Assembly: GCF_003633715.1 (NCBI RefSeq)
Contig: NZ_RBIE01000001.1
Location: 605,331-669,330 of the forward strand
Direction of reading: 5' to 3'
Origin: Thermovibrio guaymasensis
GTDB taxonomy: Bacteria; Aquificota; Aquificia; Desulfurobacteriales; Desulfurobacteriaceae
DNA: 64,000 nucleotides
The notes below the pieces were generated by a model, which saw only the letters and a list, made by a program, of their open reading frames with translations, had not been told where the DNA came from and made no database searches. Each line of letters starts with the position of its first letter. The first letter of the stretch is position 1. The position numbers and the translations under genes are program-made. This document shows positions 28,163 through 37,378 of this stretch, in pieces.

Positions 28163-30913
28163 GTGGTTGTTAACGATTTAAGACCCTTATTCGGTAAGCT
28201 TTTTGAACTCTCCTTTATTAAAAGGGCTTCAGAAGTTTGGGGCTTTAAAGTTCCTATAGTTGAAAGGGAGATTTCCACTTTAACGTCTCTACTGAAGGAT
28301 TGGGAAGTAGACCCCGATTTTTCAAATAGGTTTTTAAAAGCCGGAACTGTTGCTTTTGACGAGTATCTCAAATTCTTAAGCCAGGCCATAACCTCCCAGG
28401 TGGGGAAGTTTAAATTCCTGTCCTTTGAGGAGAGGGTCCTTTACCAGGAAGAACTACTTCCTCTCTCTTACCAGAATGCAGATTTTATTGCCTACTTAAA
28501 AGGTGAATGTGGTACAGTTGCTGTCGTTTTGGAGCTAACCACTTCAGGCGTTTTTGAGCTCTTTTACAACTTCTACCACGGTAGAATTGATGAGGGATTA
28601 AGTTCCCTTTCGAGGCCGGATATCTTTGTTCCTGTTAACTACTTAACCTCCTCCCTCTTTGAATTTTCAAAGGAGATTTCAGCTTACCTTAATAACCTTG
28701 ATAGGTTAGGCATTCCGTTTTCAGAATTAGAGGCCATCAAGTTCGCTCAGGTACTTGGATACGCCATTTCCCATAAGCTTGATAGGGAATGGCACGAAAA
28801 GAGAGCGGACTACTACTTTATCGGAGTAGTTTCTCCAGTATTTGAGATGCCAAGCGGCCTTTTCAAGGCTGACGGTAGTGATGAGGAGCTTGAAGAGATT
28901 TTAGAGAGTTTAAGAAATTACTACAGTAAGAGGAAAAACTTAGGTAATGTAAGTTGTGTTATAGAAAAGGTAGCTGAGAAGGAAACTTGCGAGCTTTACA
29001 GTGAAAAGCTTGGCTCAATAAAAGAGGTAAGAGCTAGAGTGGAGAGGGGTATTTTGGAATCTGAAAGGGGAAAGCTCTACCTTATGGTTCACCCGGCAGG
29101 TAGTGGTAAGACTACTTCCGTCTTTAAACTCATCAAAAGTTTGAGGGAAAGGGGAGAAAGGGTTTTCCTCTTTTACTTTTCCCCGAGGAAGAGGATAAAT
29201 GAGGATAAGAGAGAAAAATTCTCTAATGAATTGGGAGGTAAGCTCCTTTCAACTGAACGGGAATTTTCCTCAGGTGATTCGTACAGTGGTTTTTGGACTG
29301 GAGGTTTCAGGAAGGGGAAGCTATCCTCTGCAAAGGCAGACCTTGAAAATAGAATTAGGTTAGGTGAAGACCTTGATCTTGTTGGTCTTTTCTCAACTAT
29401 TCACTCAGTTGCAAGGGTTTACGGTAGGAGTACTGCTGAGAAAGTTAGAGAAATGGCCAAGCTTTGGCTTGAATATGGGAAAGGGAACGGAACCATTATC
29501 GTTGTTGTTGATGAGCTTACCGGTAGTGAAGGGGGATTGGTCTCTTTAAAAGACTTGATTGATGCTCTCTCAAGGGAAGGACTTTTAAATAGAACCTATC
29601 TCTTTGGACTTGATGCTAACCTTTTGTGTGGTGAAGTTGTTGATAATTACGTTAAGTGGGTAAAGGATTTCCTTGATAAAGGTTTGACAGCTCCAGAGCT
29701 CCTGTTAAGGGTTACTGAGGAGAATTTTCAGAGGACCCTTCATAATTACTCTTCAAAGACTGCTGAAGATTTCTTTGGAGTTCCCACTATTGTTGATAGC
29801 CAGCCTGCCTTCATTGGAAGAAGCTTGAAGCTAGTAACCAGGTGGGAGCTCCTACCAAAGCCTAAAAGCAGGGAGGAGAGGTTAGGCCTTTTAGCAAAGA
29901 AACTTGCCGATTGGCTACTGTTGAAGGGAAAAGGAACCTTCTGTTACATTCAGGATAGGGAAGTTGCAGCTAAGCTTTCTTTACTTTTAGAATCTAAAGG
30001 GTATCGGGTTGGGATTTATACTGCCTATAGCTTTAGCGAGGACTTTAAAGGTTGTGACTTTATTATCGGTACCTCGTCAATATCAAGGGGAATTGATGTA
30101 CCCTTTAATAAAGCCCTAATCCTTATTCCCTCTTTCTTACCTGAAGTTCAGCTTGGGGAAGTTTACCAAGCAGTTTCAAGGATAAGGCAAGGGAAAGGGG
30201 ATGAAGGTGAAAAGGAGGTAGAGTTTGTTTACATAGGTTTTGAAGGAGATAAAAAAGAGTACAGAAAGCTTTGGGAGTTTAGGGCTTTTAAAGTTGTAGA
30301 TTTGGCTAAGGAGATTGTCCTTTCTTACTTCCTTAAGAGTAAATCCCACAGAACAGTTGTTCTCCCTCCAACTAGGGAACATACAGGGGATGAGGTAAAT
30401 ATTATTAACTCATTAATTGAAGTTGAAAGGCTTACCGGCGTTCCCGTTTATTCAGCCTCATCTACCACGAGGACTTCTATTTCCTCTCCTGATAAACCTC
30501 CCTTAAAGTTCTGTTATCCCTTTAGACTCTATAGAGGCTATGGAACTTTAACTGTAAGCGTTAGGCTTTTAAGGAAAGCCCTTTCCTTATTAAAAACCCT
30601 TTTAAAAGAAGAGGGAGTTAGGAAAGAAAGGATAGGAGAGCTAATAGGTATGATTGAAGAGTTAATTAGAGCAGAGGGTAGGAAATTGGTTCCGAACCTC
30701 CAGGTGGCTGTTAATAGTGTTTTAACTGAGACTTTTAAAGACAAAATTAAGGGTCTTTCCTATCGGGGGAAGTCTGTTGACCTCCTCATGGCTGAAGGTG
30801 GAATAGGCTTTTCTGCCCAGGTTCTTCCTCAAGGGGCAATAGCTTTCGTTTTAAGGAGGGAAAGGTCCTCTTGTTTTGGCTCAGTTCCAAAGGTTCCGTT
30901 GGAAAGCCTCTAA
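28163..30913 (+). CDS. SF2-type helicase with N-terminal nuclease-like region, uncharacterised
   Basis: 916 residues. Helicase motifs in order: I HPAGSGKTTS (Lys316), Ia-like VFLFYFSPRKR, II VVVDEL (Asp450-Glu451), IV FCYIQDREVAAKL (~592-604), V IIGTSSISRGID (634-645), VI QAVSRIRQG (669-677). Motif VI differs from the usual QxxGRxGR, so the subfamily is unclear. The N-terminal ~300 residues look like a PD-(D/E)XK fold: Asp107, then VVLELT with Glu124 and Thr126 where Lys is normal, then FAQVLGYAI with Gln196 and Tyr200, as in the QxxxY element of RecB/Cas4-type nucleases. The C-terminal ~220 residues are unassigned. Start is GTG with GAGGA six bases upstream. Its stop overlaps that of the convergent ABC permease. 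A DNA-processing or defence role is inference. Confidence 0.75.
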   Translation: MVVNDLRPLFGKLFELSFIKRASEVWGFKVPIVEREISTLTSLLKDWEVDPDFSNRFLKAGTVAFDEYLKFLSQAITSQVGKFKFLSFEERVLYQEELLPLSYQNADFIAYLKGECGTVAVVLELTTSGVFELFYNFYHGRIDEGLSSLSRPDIFVPVNYLTSSLFEFSKEISAYLNNLDRLGIPFSELEAIKFAQVLGYAISHKLDREWHEKRADYYFIGVVSPVFEMPSGLFKADGSDEELEEILESLRNYYSKRKNLGNVSCVIEKVAEKETCELYSEKLGSIKEVRARVERGILESERGKLYLMVHPAGSGKTTSVFKLIKSLRERGERVFLFYFSPRKRINEDKREKFSNELGGKLLSTEREFSSGDSYSGFWTGGFRKGKLSSAKADLENRIRLGEDLDLVGLFSTIHSVARVYGRSTAEKVREMAKLWLEYGKGNGTIIVVVDELTGSEGGLVSLKDLIDALSREGLLNRTYLFGLDANLLCGEVVDNYVKWVKDFLDKGLTAPELLLRVTEENFQRTLHNYSSKTAEDFFGVPTIVDSQPAFIGRSLKLVTRWELLPKPKSREERLGLLAKKLADWLLLKGKGTFCYIQDREVAAKLSLLLESKGYRVGIYTAYSFSEDFKGCDFIIGTSSISRGIDVPFNKALILIPSFLPEVQLGEVYQAVSRIRQGKGDEGEKEVEFVYIGFEGDKKEYRKLWEFRAFKVVDLAKEIVLSYFLKSKSHRTVVLPPTREHTGDEVNIINSLIEVERLTGVPVYSASSTTRTSISSPDKPPLKFCYPFRLYRGYGTLTVSVRLLRKALSLLKTLLKEEGVRKERIGELIGMIEELIRAEGRKLVPNLQVAVNSVLTETFKDKIKGLSYRGKSVDLLMAEGGIGFSAQVLPQGAIAFVLRRERSSCFGSVPKVPLESL

Positions 30914-32001
30914 GATTTCTTCTTTAAGAAGAAAGTTCCAGCTGTAAAGAGAGCTCCCCCTAAAATTAGAAGGGCGTAAATCTGATCCCTTAACTCCCAG
31001 AGGGATCGCCCTTTTATAGCTATAGAGAGAGCTCCGTTTATGTAGTACTTAAGGGGGGATAAGGCCGACAGCCACTGAAGTATTTTTGGCATACTCTCTA
31101 TCGGAGTCCAGCTTCCTGATAGGTATAAAACAGACACTAAAATTAAGATCGTTAGCTGTGAAACTTGAAGCATGTTCTCCGATATTGAGGCTATAAAGAG
31201 GGAAAGTCCCGTTGTTGTAAATGCGTATGCTGCAGTTAAGAGTAGGAAGTCTATCTCCTTTCCGTGAAAGGGAACTCCTGAAAGCTTTTCAACGGTAAAA
31301 AACAGTGCAAGGGCAGTAAAGATTAAAACGAGAATGGACATTGCAATAACCTTTACTGTAGTGAAAAACTCAATAGGTACCGGTGAGACGAGGAGCATTT
31401 CAACATTTCCCCTCTCCTTTTCAATAACGATTGCGGCAGCAGGAAGGAGGAGGAGGAAGAGGGTAATTACGGTTAAGAGCTCCGAGTAGGCCATAAATAC
31501 TTTACTTGAGGCGTTCTGGTTGAAGAAAATCCTTGGCCTAACTTCAATCCAGCTCCCTCCTCTCATAAAGTTTCCTGTCAGGAAGGTATAGATTATCTGC
31601 TCTGCGTATGCTGAAAAGAGGTAACTTGAGGAGATTTCAGCTCCGTTTACCAAAACTCCAACTTCTAACCTCTTTCCCTCCTTTATGTTCTTTTCAAACT
31701 TCTGTGGAATTTCAATAACTCCGATTGCCCTATCATCAAGGAGAACTTTGTCTATCTGGTCGTCGTCCATTAAGTAGCCTTTAAAGTTAAAGTAGTACGG
31801 GGGGAACTTTGATATTAGCTCCCTTGATAGAAATGAGTAATCCCTATCCTGAGCGTAAAAGGAGGCGTTTTTTAAAGTTAGGTCAATTCCCGTTGCCGCT
31901 AAGTAGATGTCAAGGGTAAAGGCGTAAACTGTAAAGATTAAAAGTCCCCTATTCCTCATAAACTGTAAGAACTCCTTATAAAGGAGGACTAAGAACTTCA
32001 T
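30910..32001 (-). CDS. ABC-2 type permease (YbhR-like)
   Basis: 363 residues: one N-terminal helix (~18-38), a large external domain (~45-170) and five C-terminal helices (~178-358). The ABC-2 signature VEMLLVSPVPIEFFTTVKVI sits between the second and third helices. Together with the next permease and the tandem-domain ATPase it matches the YbhFSR-type exporter organisation of E. coli. It is the last gene of the TetR-controlled operon and overlaps the second permease gene by 4 nt. The substrate is not evident; related systems export drugs or small hydrophobic compounds. Confidence 0.87.
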   Translation of the reverse strand: MKFLVLLYKEFLQFMRNRGLLIFTVYAFTLDIYLAATGIDLTLKNASFYAQDRDYSFLSRELISKFPPYYFNFKGYLMDDDQIDKVLLDDRAIGVIEIPQKFEKNIKEGKRLEVGVLVNGAEISSSYLFSAYAEQIIYTFLTGNFMRGGSWIEVRPRIFFNQNASSKVFMAYSELLTVITLFLLLLPAAAIVIEKERGNVEMLLVSPVPIEFFTTVKVIAMSILVLIFTALALFFTVEKLSGVPFHGKEIDFLLLTAAYAFTTTGLSLFIASISENMLQVSQLTILILVSVLYLSGSWTPIESMPKILQWLSALSPLKYYINGALSIAIKGRSLWELRDQIYALLILGGALFTAGTFFLKKKS

Positions 32002-33104
32002 TTTTCCCTCTTTTTAAATGTTACGTACGTAATCAGGTAAACCGAAACTAAAAACAGGATTAAGACTGCCAGTTCCCTCCACAGGACGCTAAGAGGGGCT
32101 CCTTTAAAGAAGATACCCTTTATGAACTTTAAGTAGTAATAGGTTGGTATTATGTGAGCGGTTATGTAACCGCTCATATCCATTGAAGAGACCGGTGTCA
32201 TATAACCTGAGTATAGAACTGAGGGAACAACTGTTAGTATTGTTGTCCCAATAAATGCAGCTGCTTGTGAAGAGAAAAGGTTTGATATTAAAAGACCAAA
32301 ACTTACAGAAACCGCAACGTAAATTAAACTTCCAATAACCATTAAAAGGGTGCTACCCTTTTGGGGAACTCCAAATAGGAGAACTGTCATTCCGTAGCAT
32401 ATGAGGAAGACCGGTATTGAAATGGTAAAGCCTGCGAGTAACTTCCCCATTAAGAACTCTCCCTTGGTTATGGGGGAAGAGTAAACGTTGTATATTGAGC
32501 CCATCTCTTTCTCTTTGACGATTAGTAGGGCTGAGAAGACTGCAGGCGATATTAGAAGGACAACTGCAAGGGTCCCTACTGCAATTATGTAGTCCTGATT
32601 GAGGGATTCGTTAAACCAGTACCTGCTCTTTACCTTTAAAACATCCTGAAGTTTTAACCTATCAAGGTTTTCCTTTACCGTTATTCCTTCAACGTAAGAC
32701 TTTATTACCGTTGCCCTGTAGGGAAAGGTTCCGTCAATTATTGCCTGATACCTTGTGTTCTTTCCCTCCTTAAACTTCTCCTCAAACTTCGGCGGAAATA
32801 CCAGTAGAAATCTGATCTTCTCATCTGTAATTAGGTCAATACCCCTCTTATAAGAATTGACTTCCCCTTTAAAGTCAAAATACTCCCTGTTTGCCTTAAA
32901 CTTTTCGGCTATCTCCCTAGATAGGGAGCTCTTGTCAAGGTCAAATACTCCAAAAGGAACTTTTTTTACTTCTAACTTCATTCCATATCCGAAGATTATC
33001 ATCATAGATACAGGGACAAAGAGGAAAGTAATTAACCCGATAGGGTCTCTGAGGAGCTCCTTAACCTCCTTCTTAACTATTCCCCATACTCTTTTCCACT
33101 TCAT
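31998..33104 (-). CDS. ABC-2 type permease (YbhS/YhhJ-like)
   Basis: 368 residues with N-terminal helix (~22-42, LITFLFVPVSMMIIFGYG), external domain (~45-170) and five C-terminal helices. The ABC-2 box KEMGSIYNVYSSPITKGEFLMGK lies after the second helix. It is paralogous to the following permease and would form the heterodimeric membrane part of the exporter. It overlaps the ATPase gene by 32 nt and the second permease by 4 nt. Confidence 0.88.
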   Translation of the reverse strand: MKWKRVWGIVKKEVKELLRDPIGLITFLFVPVSMMIIFGYGMKLEVKKVPFGVFDLDKSSLSREIAEKFKANREYFDFKGEVNSYKRGIDLITDEKIRFLLVFPPKFEEKFKEGKNTRYQAIIDGTFPYRATVIKSYVEGITVKENLDRLKLQDVLKVKSRYWFNESLNQDYIIAVGTLAVVLLISPAVFSALLIVKEKEMGSIYNVYSSPITKGEFLMGKLLAGFTISIPVFLICYGMTVLLFGVPQKGSTLLMVIGSLIYVAVSVSFGLLISNLFSSQAAAFIGTTILTVVPSVLYSGYMTPVSSMDMSGYITAHIIPTYYYLKFIKGIFFKGAPLSVLWRELAVLILFLVSVYLITYVTFKKREK

Positions 33105-34929
33105 TTACAAAGACGTCCTCCATTGAAATCTCGCCCCTCTTTACTCTTAAAACCTTAACCCCTGCTTCCTTTAGCCTGTTGAGGTCAAGTTCTCCCTTTA
33201 CGAATACCTTTACCTTCTTCCCGTAAATTACCGCTTTAAACCCAGACTTTTTTAACTTTTCCTCTGCCTCAAATGGGTTTTTAGTGTAAACTATGAAAGG
33301 TTCTCCCAACTCCTCTTTAGTTCTCTTTTTGAGCTCGTCGGGAGCTCCCACTGCAACTGCCCTTCCCATGTTCATTAAGAGGAGCCTGTCGCAGTACTCA
33401 GCTTCGTCAAGGTAGTGGGTCGTAACTAAAACTGTTGCTCCAAAGTCTTTAGAGTAAGTCCTTATTACCTGCCAAAAAACGTCCCTCTCAGCCGGGTCAA
33501 CTCCGCTTGTCGGCTCGTCAAGGAAAACGATCGGGGGTTTGTGAAGGAGGGCTGAGAGGAGGGAAACCCTCTGCTTTATCCCAAGAGGAAGAGCCTTTAC
33601 TTTTACCTTAAGGTAGCTTTCAAAGCCTAAAATATGTGCAGTTCTACTTACGATTTCCTCTACCTCTTCTAAACTTACGCCATAAACGGCTCCCCAGAGC
33701 TTAAGGTTTTCCATAACGGTTAGGTCTGTATAGAGTGAGAACTTCTGACTCATGTAGCCGATTATCTCTTTTATCTTCCTCCTTTCCCTCTCCCCGGCAA
33801 CTAAAATTTCTCCCTCTGTTGGCTGGTAAAGGCCTAAGATTGTCTTTATTAGAGTTGTCTTACCTGCACCGTTTGGTCCAAGTAGTCCGAAAATTTCTCC
33901 ACTCTTTATAGTAAAACTAACTCCGTTAACTGCCTTAAAGTCTCCAAAGGCCTTAACTACGTTCTTCACCACTACTGCCTCTTCAGGAGGGATGGTTTTC
34001 GGCCTTAGAATTTCAGGAAGTTTCACTCTCTTTAGCCCCACCTTTTCAACGAAGAAGTCCTCAATTTCCGGCTCAACTTCCCTTATTTCCACTTTGAGGC
34101 CTTTTAATACTTCCCTTATCCTTTCGCCTTTACAGACAGCCCTTACCTTTTTCCCCTTCAGTCTAACTGTATTCGTTATTTCCCACAGCTTCTCGTAAGC
34201 CTTTCTGTAGTCCTCTCCTTCAACTACAAATACCCTTCCCTTTGTCCTTGCAACCTCCTCCGGCTCGCCCTGAGATAGGGCCTCTCCTCCCTTCATTAGC
34301 AAGATGGAGCTCCCCCTCTCTGCCTCATCAAGGTAGGAGGTTGCAACCATTACGGTTACCCCTTCCTTTACAAAGTCGTAGATTAACTTCCAGATTTCCC
34401 TCCTTGAAACGGGGTCAACTCCGGTTGTCGGCTCATCAAGTATTAAAAGCTCAGGTTTGTGAATGAGGGCACAGCATATCCCGAGTTTCTGCATCATTCC
34501 GCCTGATAGTTTCCCGGCCTTTCTCTCTTTAAAGGGGTAAAGGCCGGTTACTTTGAGAAGGAGCTCCATCCTCTCTCTCTTTTCCCTTTCACTAACTCCG
34601 TAAAGGTCTGCAAAGAACTCAAGGTTTTCTTTAACTGAGAGCCTCTTATAGAGGTTGTGCCCCAATCCCTGAGGCATGAAGGAGATTTTCTCTCTTACCT
34701 TTTGAAATTCCCTTTCCCTGTTTGGGTCCTTTCCAAATACCCTTAAACTTCCTCCGTCGTACTTTATAACTCCCGCTGTAGACTTGAGAACTGAAGACTT
34801 TCCAGCCCCATCAGGTCCAATGAGAATGTAGACCTCCCCCTTATCAACCTTAAAGTCAAGCCCCTTTACTGCAATAACCTTTCCTCTTCTGTAAGTTACA
34901 GTTAACCCTTTACCTTCAACTACTCTCAT
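33073..34929 (-). CDS. Tandem ABC exporter ATPase (YbhF-like)
   Basis: 618 residues with two complete ABC domains. The first (~1-225) has IGPDGAGKSSVLKSTAG, LSGGMMQKLGI and LLILDEPTTGVDPVSR. The second (~315-540) has LLGPNGAGKTTLIKTILG, LPLGIKQRVSLLSALL in place of the canonical LSGGQ, and IVFLDEPTSGVDPAER. The second signature (LPLGIKQR) is degenerate, so one ATP site may be regulatory (inference). The C-terminus holds a small domain of the kind seen in drug-export ATPases. The ATG overlaps the stop of the hlyD gene upstream (ATGA), as expected for a YbhG-F-S-R exporter. Confidence 0.9.
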   Translation of the reverse strand: MRVVEGKGLTVTYRRGKVIAVKGLDFKVDKGEVYILIGPDGAGKSSVLKSTAGVIKYDGGSLRVFGKDPNREREFQKVREKISFMPQGLGHNLYKRLSVKENLEFFADLYGVSEREKRERMELLLKVTGLYPFKERKAGKLSGGMMQKLGICCALIHKPELLILDEPTTGVDPVSRREIWKLIYDFVKEGVTVMVATSYLDEAERGSSILLMKGGEALSQGEPEEVARTKGRVFVVEGEDYRKAYEKLWEITNTVRLKGKKVRAVCKGERIREVLKGLKVEIREVEPEIEDFFVEKVGLKRVKLPEILRPKTIPPEEAVVVKNVVKAFGDFKAVNGVSFTIKSGEIFGLLGPNGAGKTTLIKTILGLYQPTEGEILVAGERERRKIKEIIGYMSQKFSLYTDLTVMENLKLWGAVYGVSLEEVEEIVSRTAHILGFESYLKVKVKALPLGIKQRVSLLSALLHKPPIVFLDEPTSGVDPAERDVFWQVIRTYSKDFGATVLVTTHYLDEAEYCDRLLLMNMGRAVAVGAPDELKKRTKEELGEPFIVYTKNPFEAEEKLKKSGFKAVIYGKKVKVFVKGELDLNRLKEAGVKVLRVKRGEISMEDVFVNEVEKSMGNS

Positions 34930-36098
34930 TCCTTAACTTCCAGATAACAGTCCGCAGGCATTCCCGGCTTTAAGACGAACTTAGGGTTTTCAATCAGCCT
35001 CAGCTTGACTTTAAACACCTGTTTTACCCTTTCCTCCTTAGTTTGAACCTCCTTAGGGGTGAACTCTGCCCTCGTGCTAACGTAGGTTAGAACTACAGGG
35101 AACTTTCTCTTCGGGTAGGCATCAACGACCAAGTAGCCCTTCTGCCCTACGTGGAGAAGGCCAACTTTGCTCTCAGGGACGTACCCTTCAAAGTAGAGCT
35201 TATTCAGGTTGTAGAGGGTAAAAAGACTTGCTCCCGCTCCAACAACCTCTCCCGGCTCAACCATCTTCTCCGAAACTACTCCGTTAATTGGAGAGGTAAT
35301 TTTCAGGTTCTCTAAAACTACCTCAACTTCCTCTAAGCTCCCCTTTAAGCTCTTAGCCCTGTTAAGAGCTCCCTTGTAGAGCTCCTCCTTTGCCTCAATT
35401 GACCTTTCGGTGGCCCTTATTTCCTTCTTTAGGGCCTCTATTTCCCTTTTCCTGTTTTAGGCAAGCTTAACTCCTTTCTCTGCTTCCTTTATGAGAGCTC
35501 TTGCTCCCTCAACTGCAGCCTCGGCACTTTTATAGCCGCTTTCAGCCTCCCTCAGCCTCAGCAATGCTTCCTCATACCTGCTCTTAGAGATAACTCTCCT
35601 TTCGTAAAGCCTCTTAAACCTCTCGTAGTCCTTTTTTACCTTCTCTAAGGTTGCCTCTGCCCTATACTTTTGAGCTAAGGCCCCTTTTAAAGAGGCCTTT
35701 GCCCTCTTTAACTTCTCTTTAGAGACCTTAATTGAAAGGGAAACCTCTCTTTCAAATTCCCTCAGTTTTTCCCTCTGTGCGGCCAACTTCTCCTTTAAGA
35801 GCTCCACCTCTTTCTTTAGCGCCTCAGCCTCCTTTAGAGCTCCTTGGTAAGCCTTCTCTGCCGCTTCCCTCCTTGCCTTAACCTCTTTTGAGTCAAGGAA
35901 GGCAAGGATTTCTCCTTTCTTAACCTCATCGCCCTCATCAACGAAAACTTTCTCCACTTTTCCTGCATACTTTGTAGCAACGTCGTACTCGTCTCCCTCT
36001 ATCCTGCCGTTTATGTATAAAACTCCTTTCTCTTCATTTTTACATGAGGAAACAAAGAAGGGGACCAAGACCAAAATCAGGGCCAAAAACCTTTTCAT
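34926..36098 (-). pseudogene. HlyD-family membrane fusion lipoprotein interrupted by one in-frame TAA
   Basis: The frame reads 213 residues from 36098, meets TAA at 35457-35459, then continues in the same frame without another stop to TGA at 34926-34928, 390 codons in all. Both halves belong to one protein: a lipobox FFVSSC (Cys ~19), a biotinyl-lipoyl half (DEGDEVKKGEILAFLD), a long coiled coil running through the stop, the second lipoyl half (ITSPINGVVSEKMVEPGEVV) and a beta-barrel (VGQKGYLVVDAYPKRKFPVV). It would be the periplasmic adaptor (YbhG-like) of the ABC exporter encoded next. One base change restores Lys, Gln or Glu, all suited to the coiled coil. It could be a recent nonsense mutation, a sequencing error or a readthrough site. 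Overlaps of 4 nt with tolC and the ATPase gene are intact. Confidence 0.85.
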
Positions 36099-37378
36099 AG
36101 TTTCCCTCCGACTGCGTACTCAAGCTGAGCCAATGCTTTATAGTAGTCTGCGACTACTTTAACTAAGGAGGACTTCGCACACGTTAGGTAGGCTATTGCA
36201 TCAATAACTTCAGTAGAGGTTCCGACGTGCTCCTTGTACCTCTCCTTTGAGTCCCTTAAGAGCTCCTTTGCCTCCTCTACCCTCTTCCTTGCAGCTTCAA
36301 TTCTCTTTAAAGCTGTGTCAATGTTTGTGCAGGCTGAAACTACTTGAAGCCTAACCTGCCTCTTTACCTCTTCAAGCTTCCCTTTTATTTTTAACTTCTC
36401 TTCCCTGCTCCTCTTTAGCTCCCAGAACCTCTTACTTCCCTCAAATATGGGAACCGATATTCCAACGCTTGTGCTCTTGTTTGAAAAGTTGCCATTTAAG
36501 GGGTACTGGTCGGTCTTTGAGTAGGAGAGTTTCAGGAAGGCCTGGGGCATAAACTGGCTCTTTGCAAGGTCAACTCCCCTTTCTGCTGCCCTTAAAAAGA
36601 GTTTTACCTGTTTTATAGCTGCCCTTTCCTTTAGTGCCCTTTCAACTAACTCCTCAGGGTTAAACCTCCTTCCTTCAACCTCAAGGTTAATTTCCCCCTT
36701 TGGCTCAAAGTCAAAATCCCCTGAGTCAACCCTTAACTTCTCAAGGGCTACCCTGTAGTAGCCTATAGCCTCCTTTAACCTCTCCTCTGCCTCGCTTACC
36801 TTTACCTCTGCCTCAAGGAGGTCTCTCCTTGGAACTATCTCCTCATCAAAGAAGGCCTTTACCACCCTGTAGTGCTCCTTTGCGCTCTTTAGTGACTCTT
36901 TAGCTGTTTCTACCAGCGCCTTTGCCTTCAGAACCTCGTAGTAGTCCTCCTTTACCCTTTCAACGATTAGGTTTTTAACCTCCTCAAGGTAAAACCTGTA
37001 ACCTTCCTTCTGGCTCTTCTTTACCCTGATCAGGTTTAAAATCCTCTCCCCTGTGAATAAGGGAGTTTGGAGTGAGAGCTCCTCTTGGTAGAACTTCCTC
37101 TTAAATAGGGAAAATGAGGTCGGAGGGAGAGCTCCTCCCAGAACCTCCATCGTGTAGGAAGGGGTATCTGAAAGGTCTGTGTACGAATAGCTGAACTTAA
37201 CTTCCGGTAGGTAGTTGCCAAAAGCCTTTTTAACCTCGTACTCAGAGGCCTTCAGCTGCCTCTTAGCTTGCTCAATCTGGGGGGAGCTCTTTAGAGCAGT
37301 TTCAATTAGGCTCTGGAGCTCCCCTGCTATGCCCAGAGTTGGCATTAGGGTTAGTGTTACTATCAGTGCTAATCTCAT
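36095..37378 (-). CDS. TolC-family outer-membrane efflux protein
   Basis: 427 residues from ATG at 37378, preceded directly by GGAGGAAGAGG. It begins with a signal peptide (MRLALIVTLTLMPTLGIAG). The longer frame from 37513 lies inside the MFS gene and would bury the signal peptide, so it is rejected. Two OEP repeats of long alternating helices are visible (~20-215 and ~225-425), for example VKEDYYEVLKAKALVETAKE and VSACTNIDTALKRIEAARKR, with strand segments such as EVKFSYSYTD and QAFLKLSYSKTD. TolC proteins form the exit duct of tripartite pumps. Here one gene lies between an MFS pump and an ABC pump and may serve both. It overlaps the MFS gene by 77 nt. Confidence 0.9.
   Translation of the reverse strand: MRLALIVTLTLMPTLGIAGELQSLIETALKSSPQIEQAKRQLKASEYEVKKAFGNYLPEVKFSYSYTDLSDTPSYTMEVLGGALPPTSFSLFKRKFYQEELSLQTPLFTGERILNLIRVKKSQKEGYRFYLEEVKNLIVERVKEDYYEVLKAKALVETAKESLKSAKEHYRVVKAFFDEEIVPRRDLLEAEVKVSEAEERLKEAIGYYRVALEKLRVDSGDFDFEPKGEINLEVEGRRFNPEELVERALKERAAIKQVKLFLRAAERGVDLAKSQFMPQAFLKLSYSKTDQYPLNGNFSNKSTSVGISVPIFEGSKRFWELKRSREEKLKIKGKLEEVKRQVRLQVVSACTNIDTALKRIEAARKRVEEAKELLRDSKERYKEHVGTSTEVIDAIAYLTCAKSSLVKVVADYYKALAQLEYAVGGKL

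Noticed and set aside
30916-30934. Inverted repeat TTTCTTC-TTTAA-GAAGAAA at the junction of the helicase and ABC permease genes
   Set aside because: The stem is AT-only apart from two pairs, it lies partly in the permease C-terminal codons (KKK-rich), and no U-run follows. It is more likely a by-product of lysine codons than a terminator.
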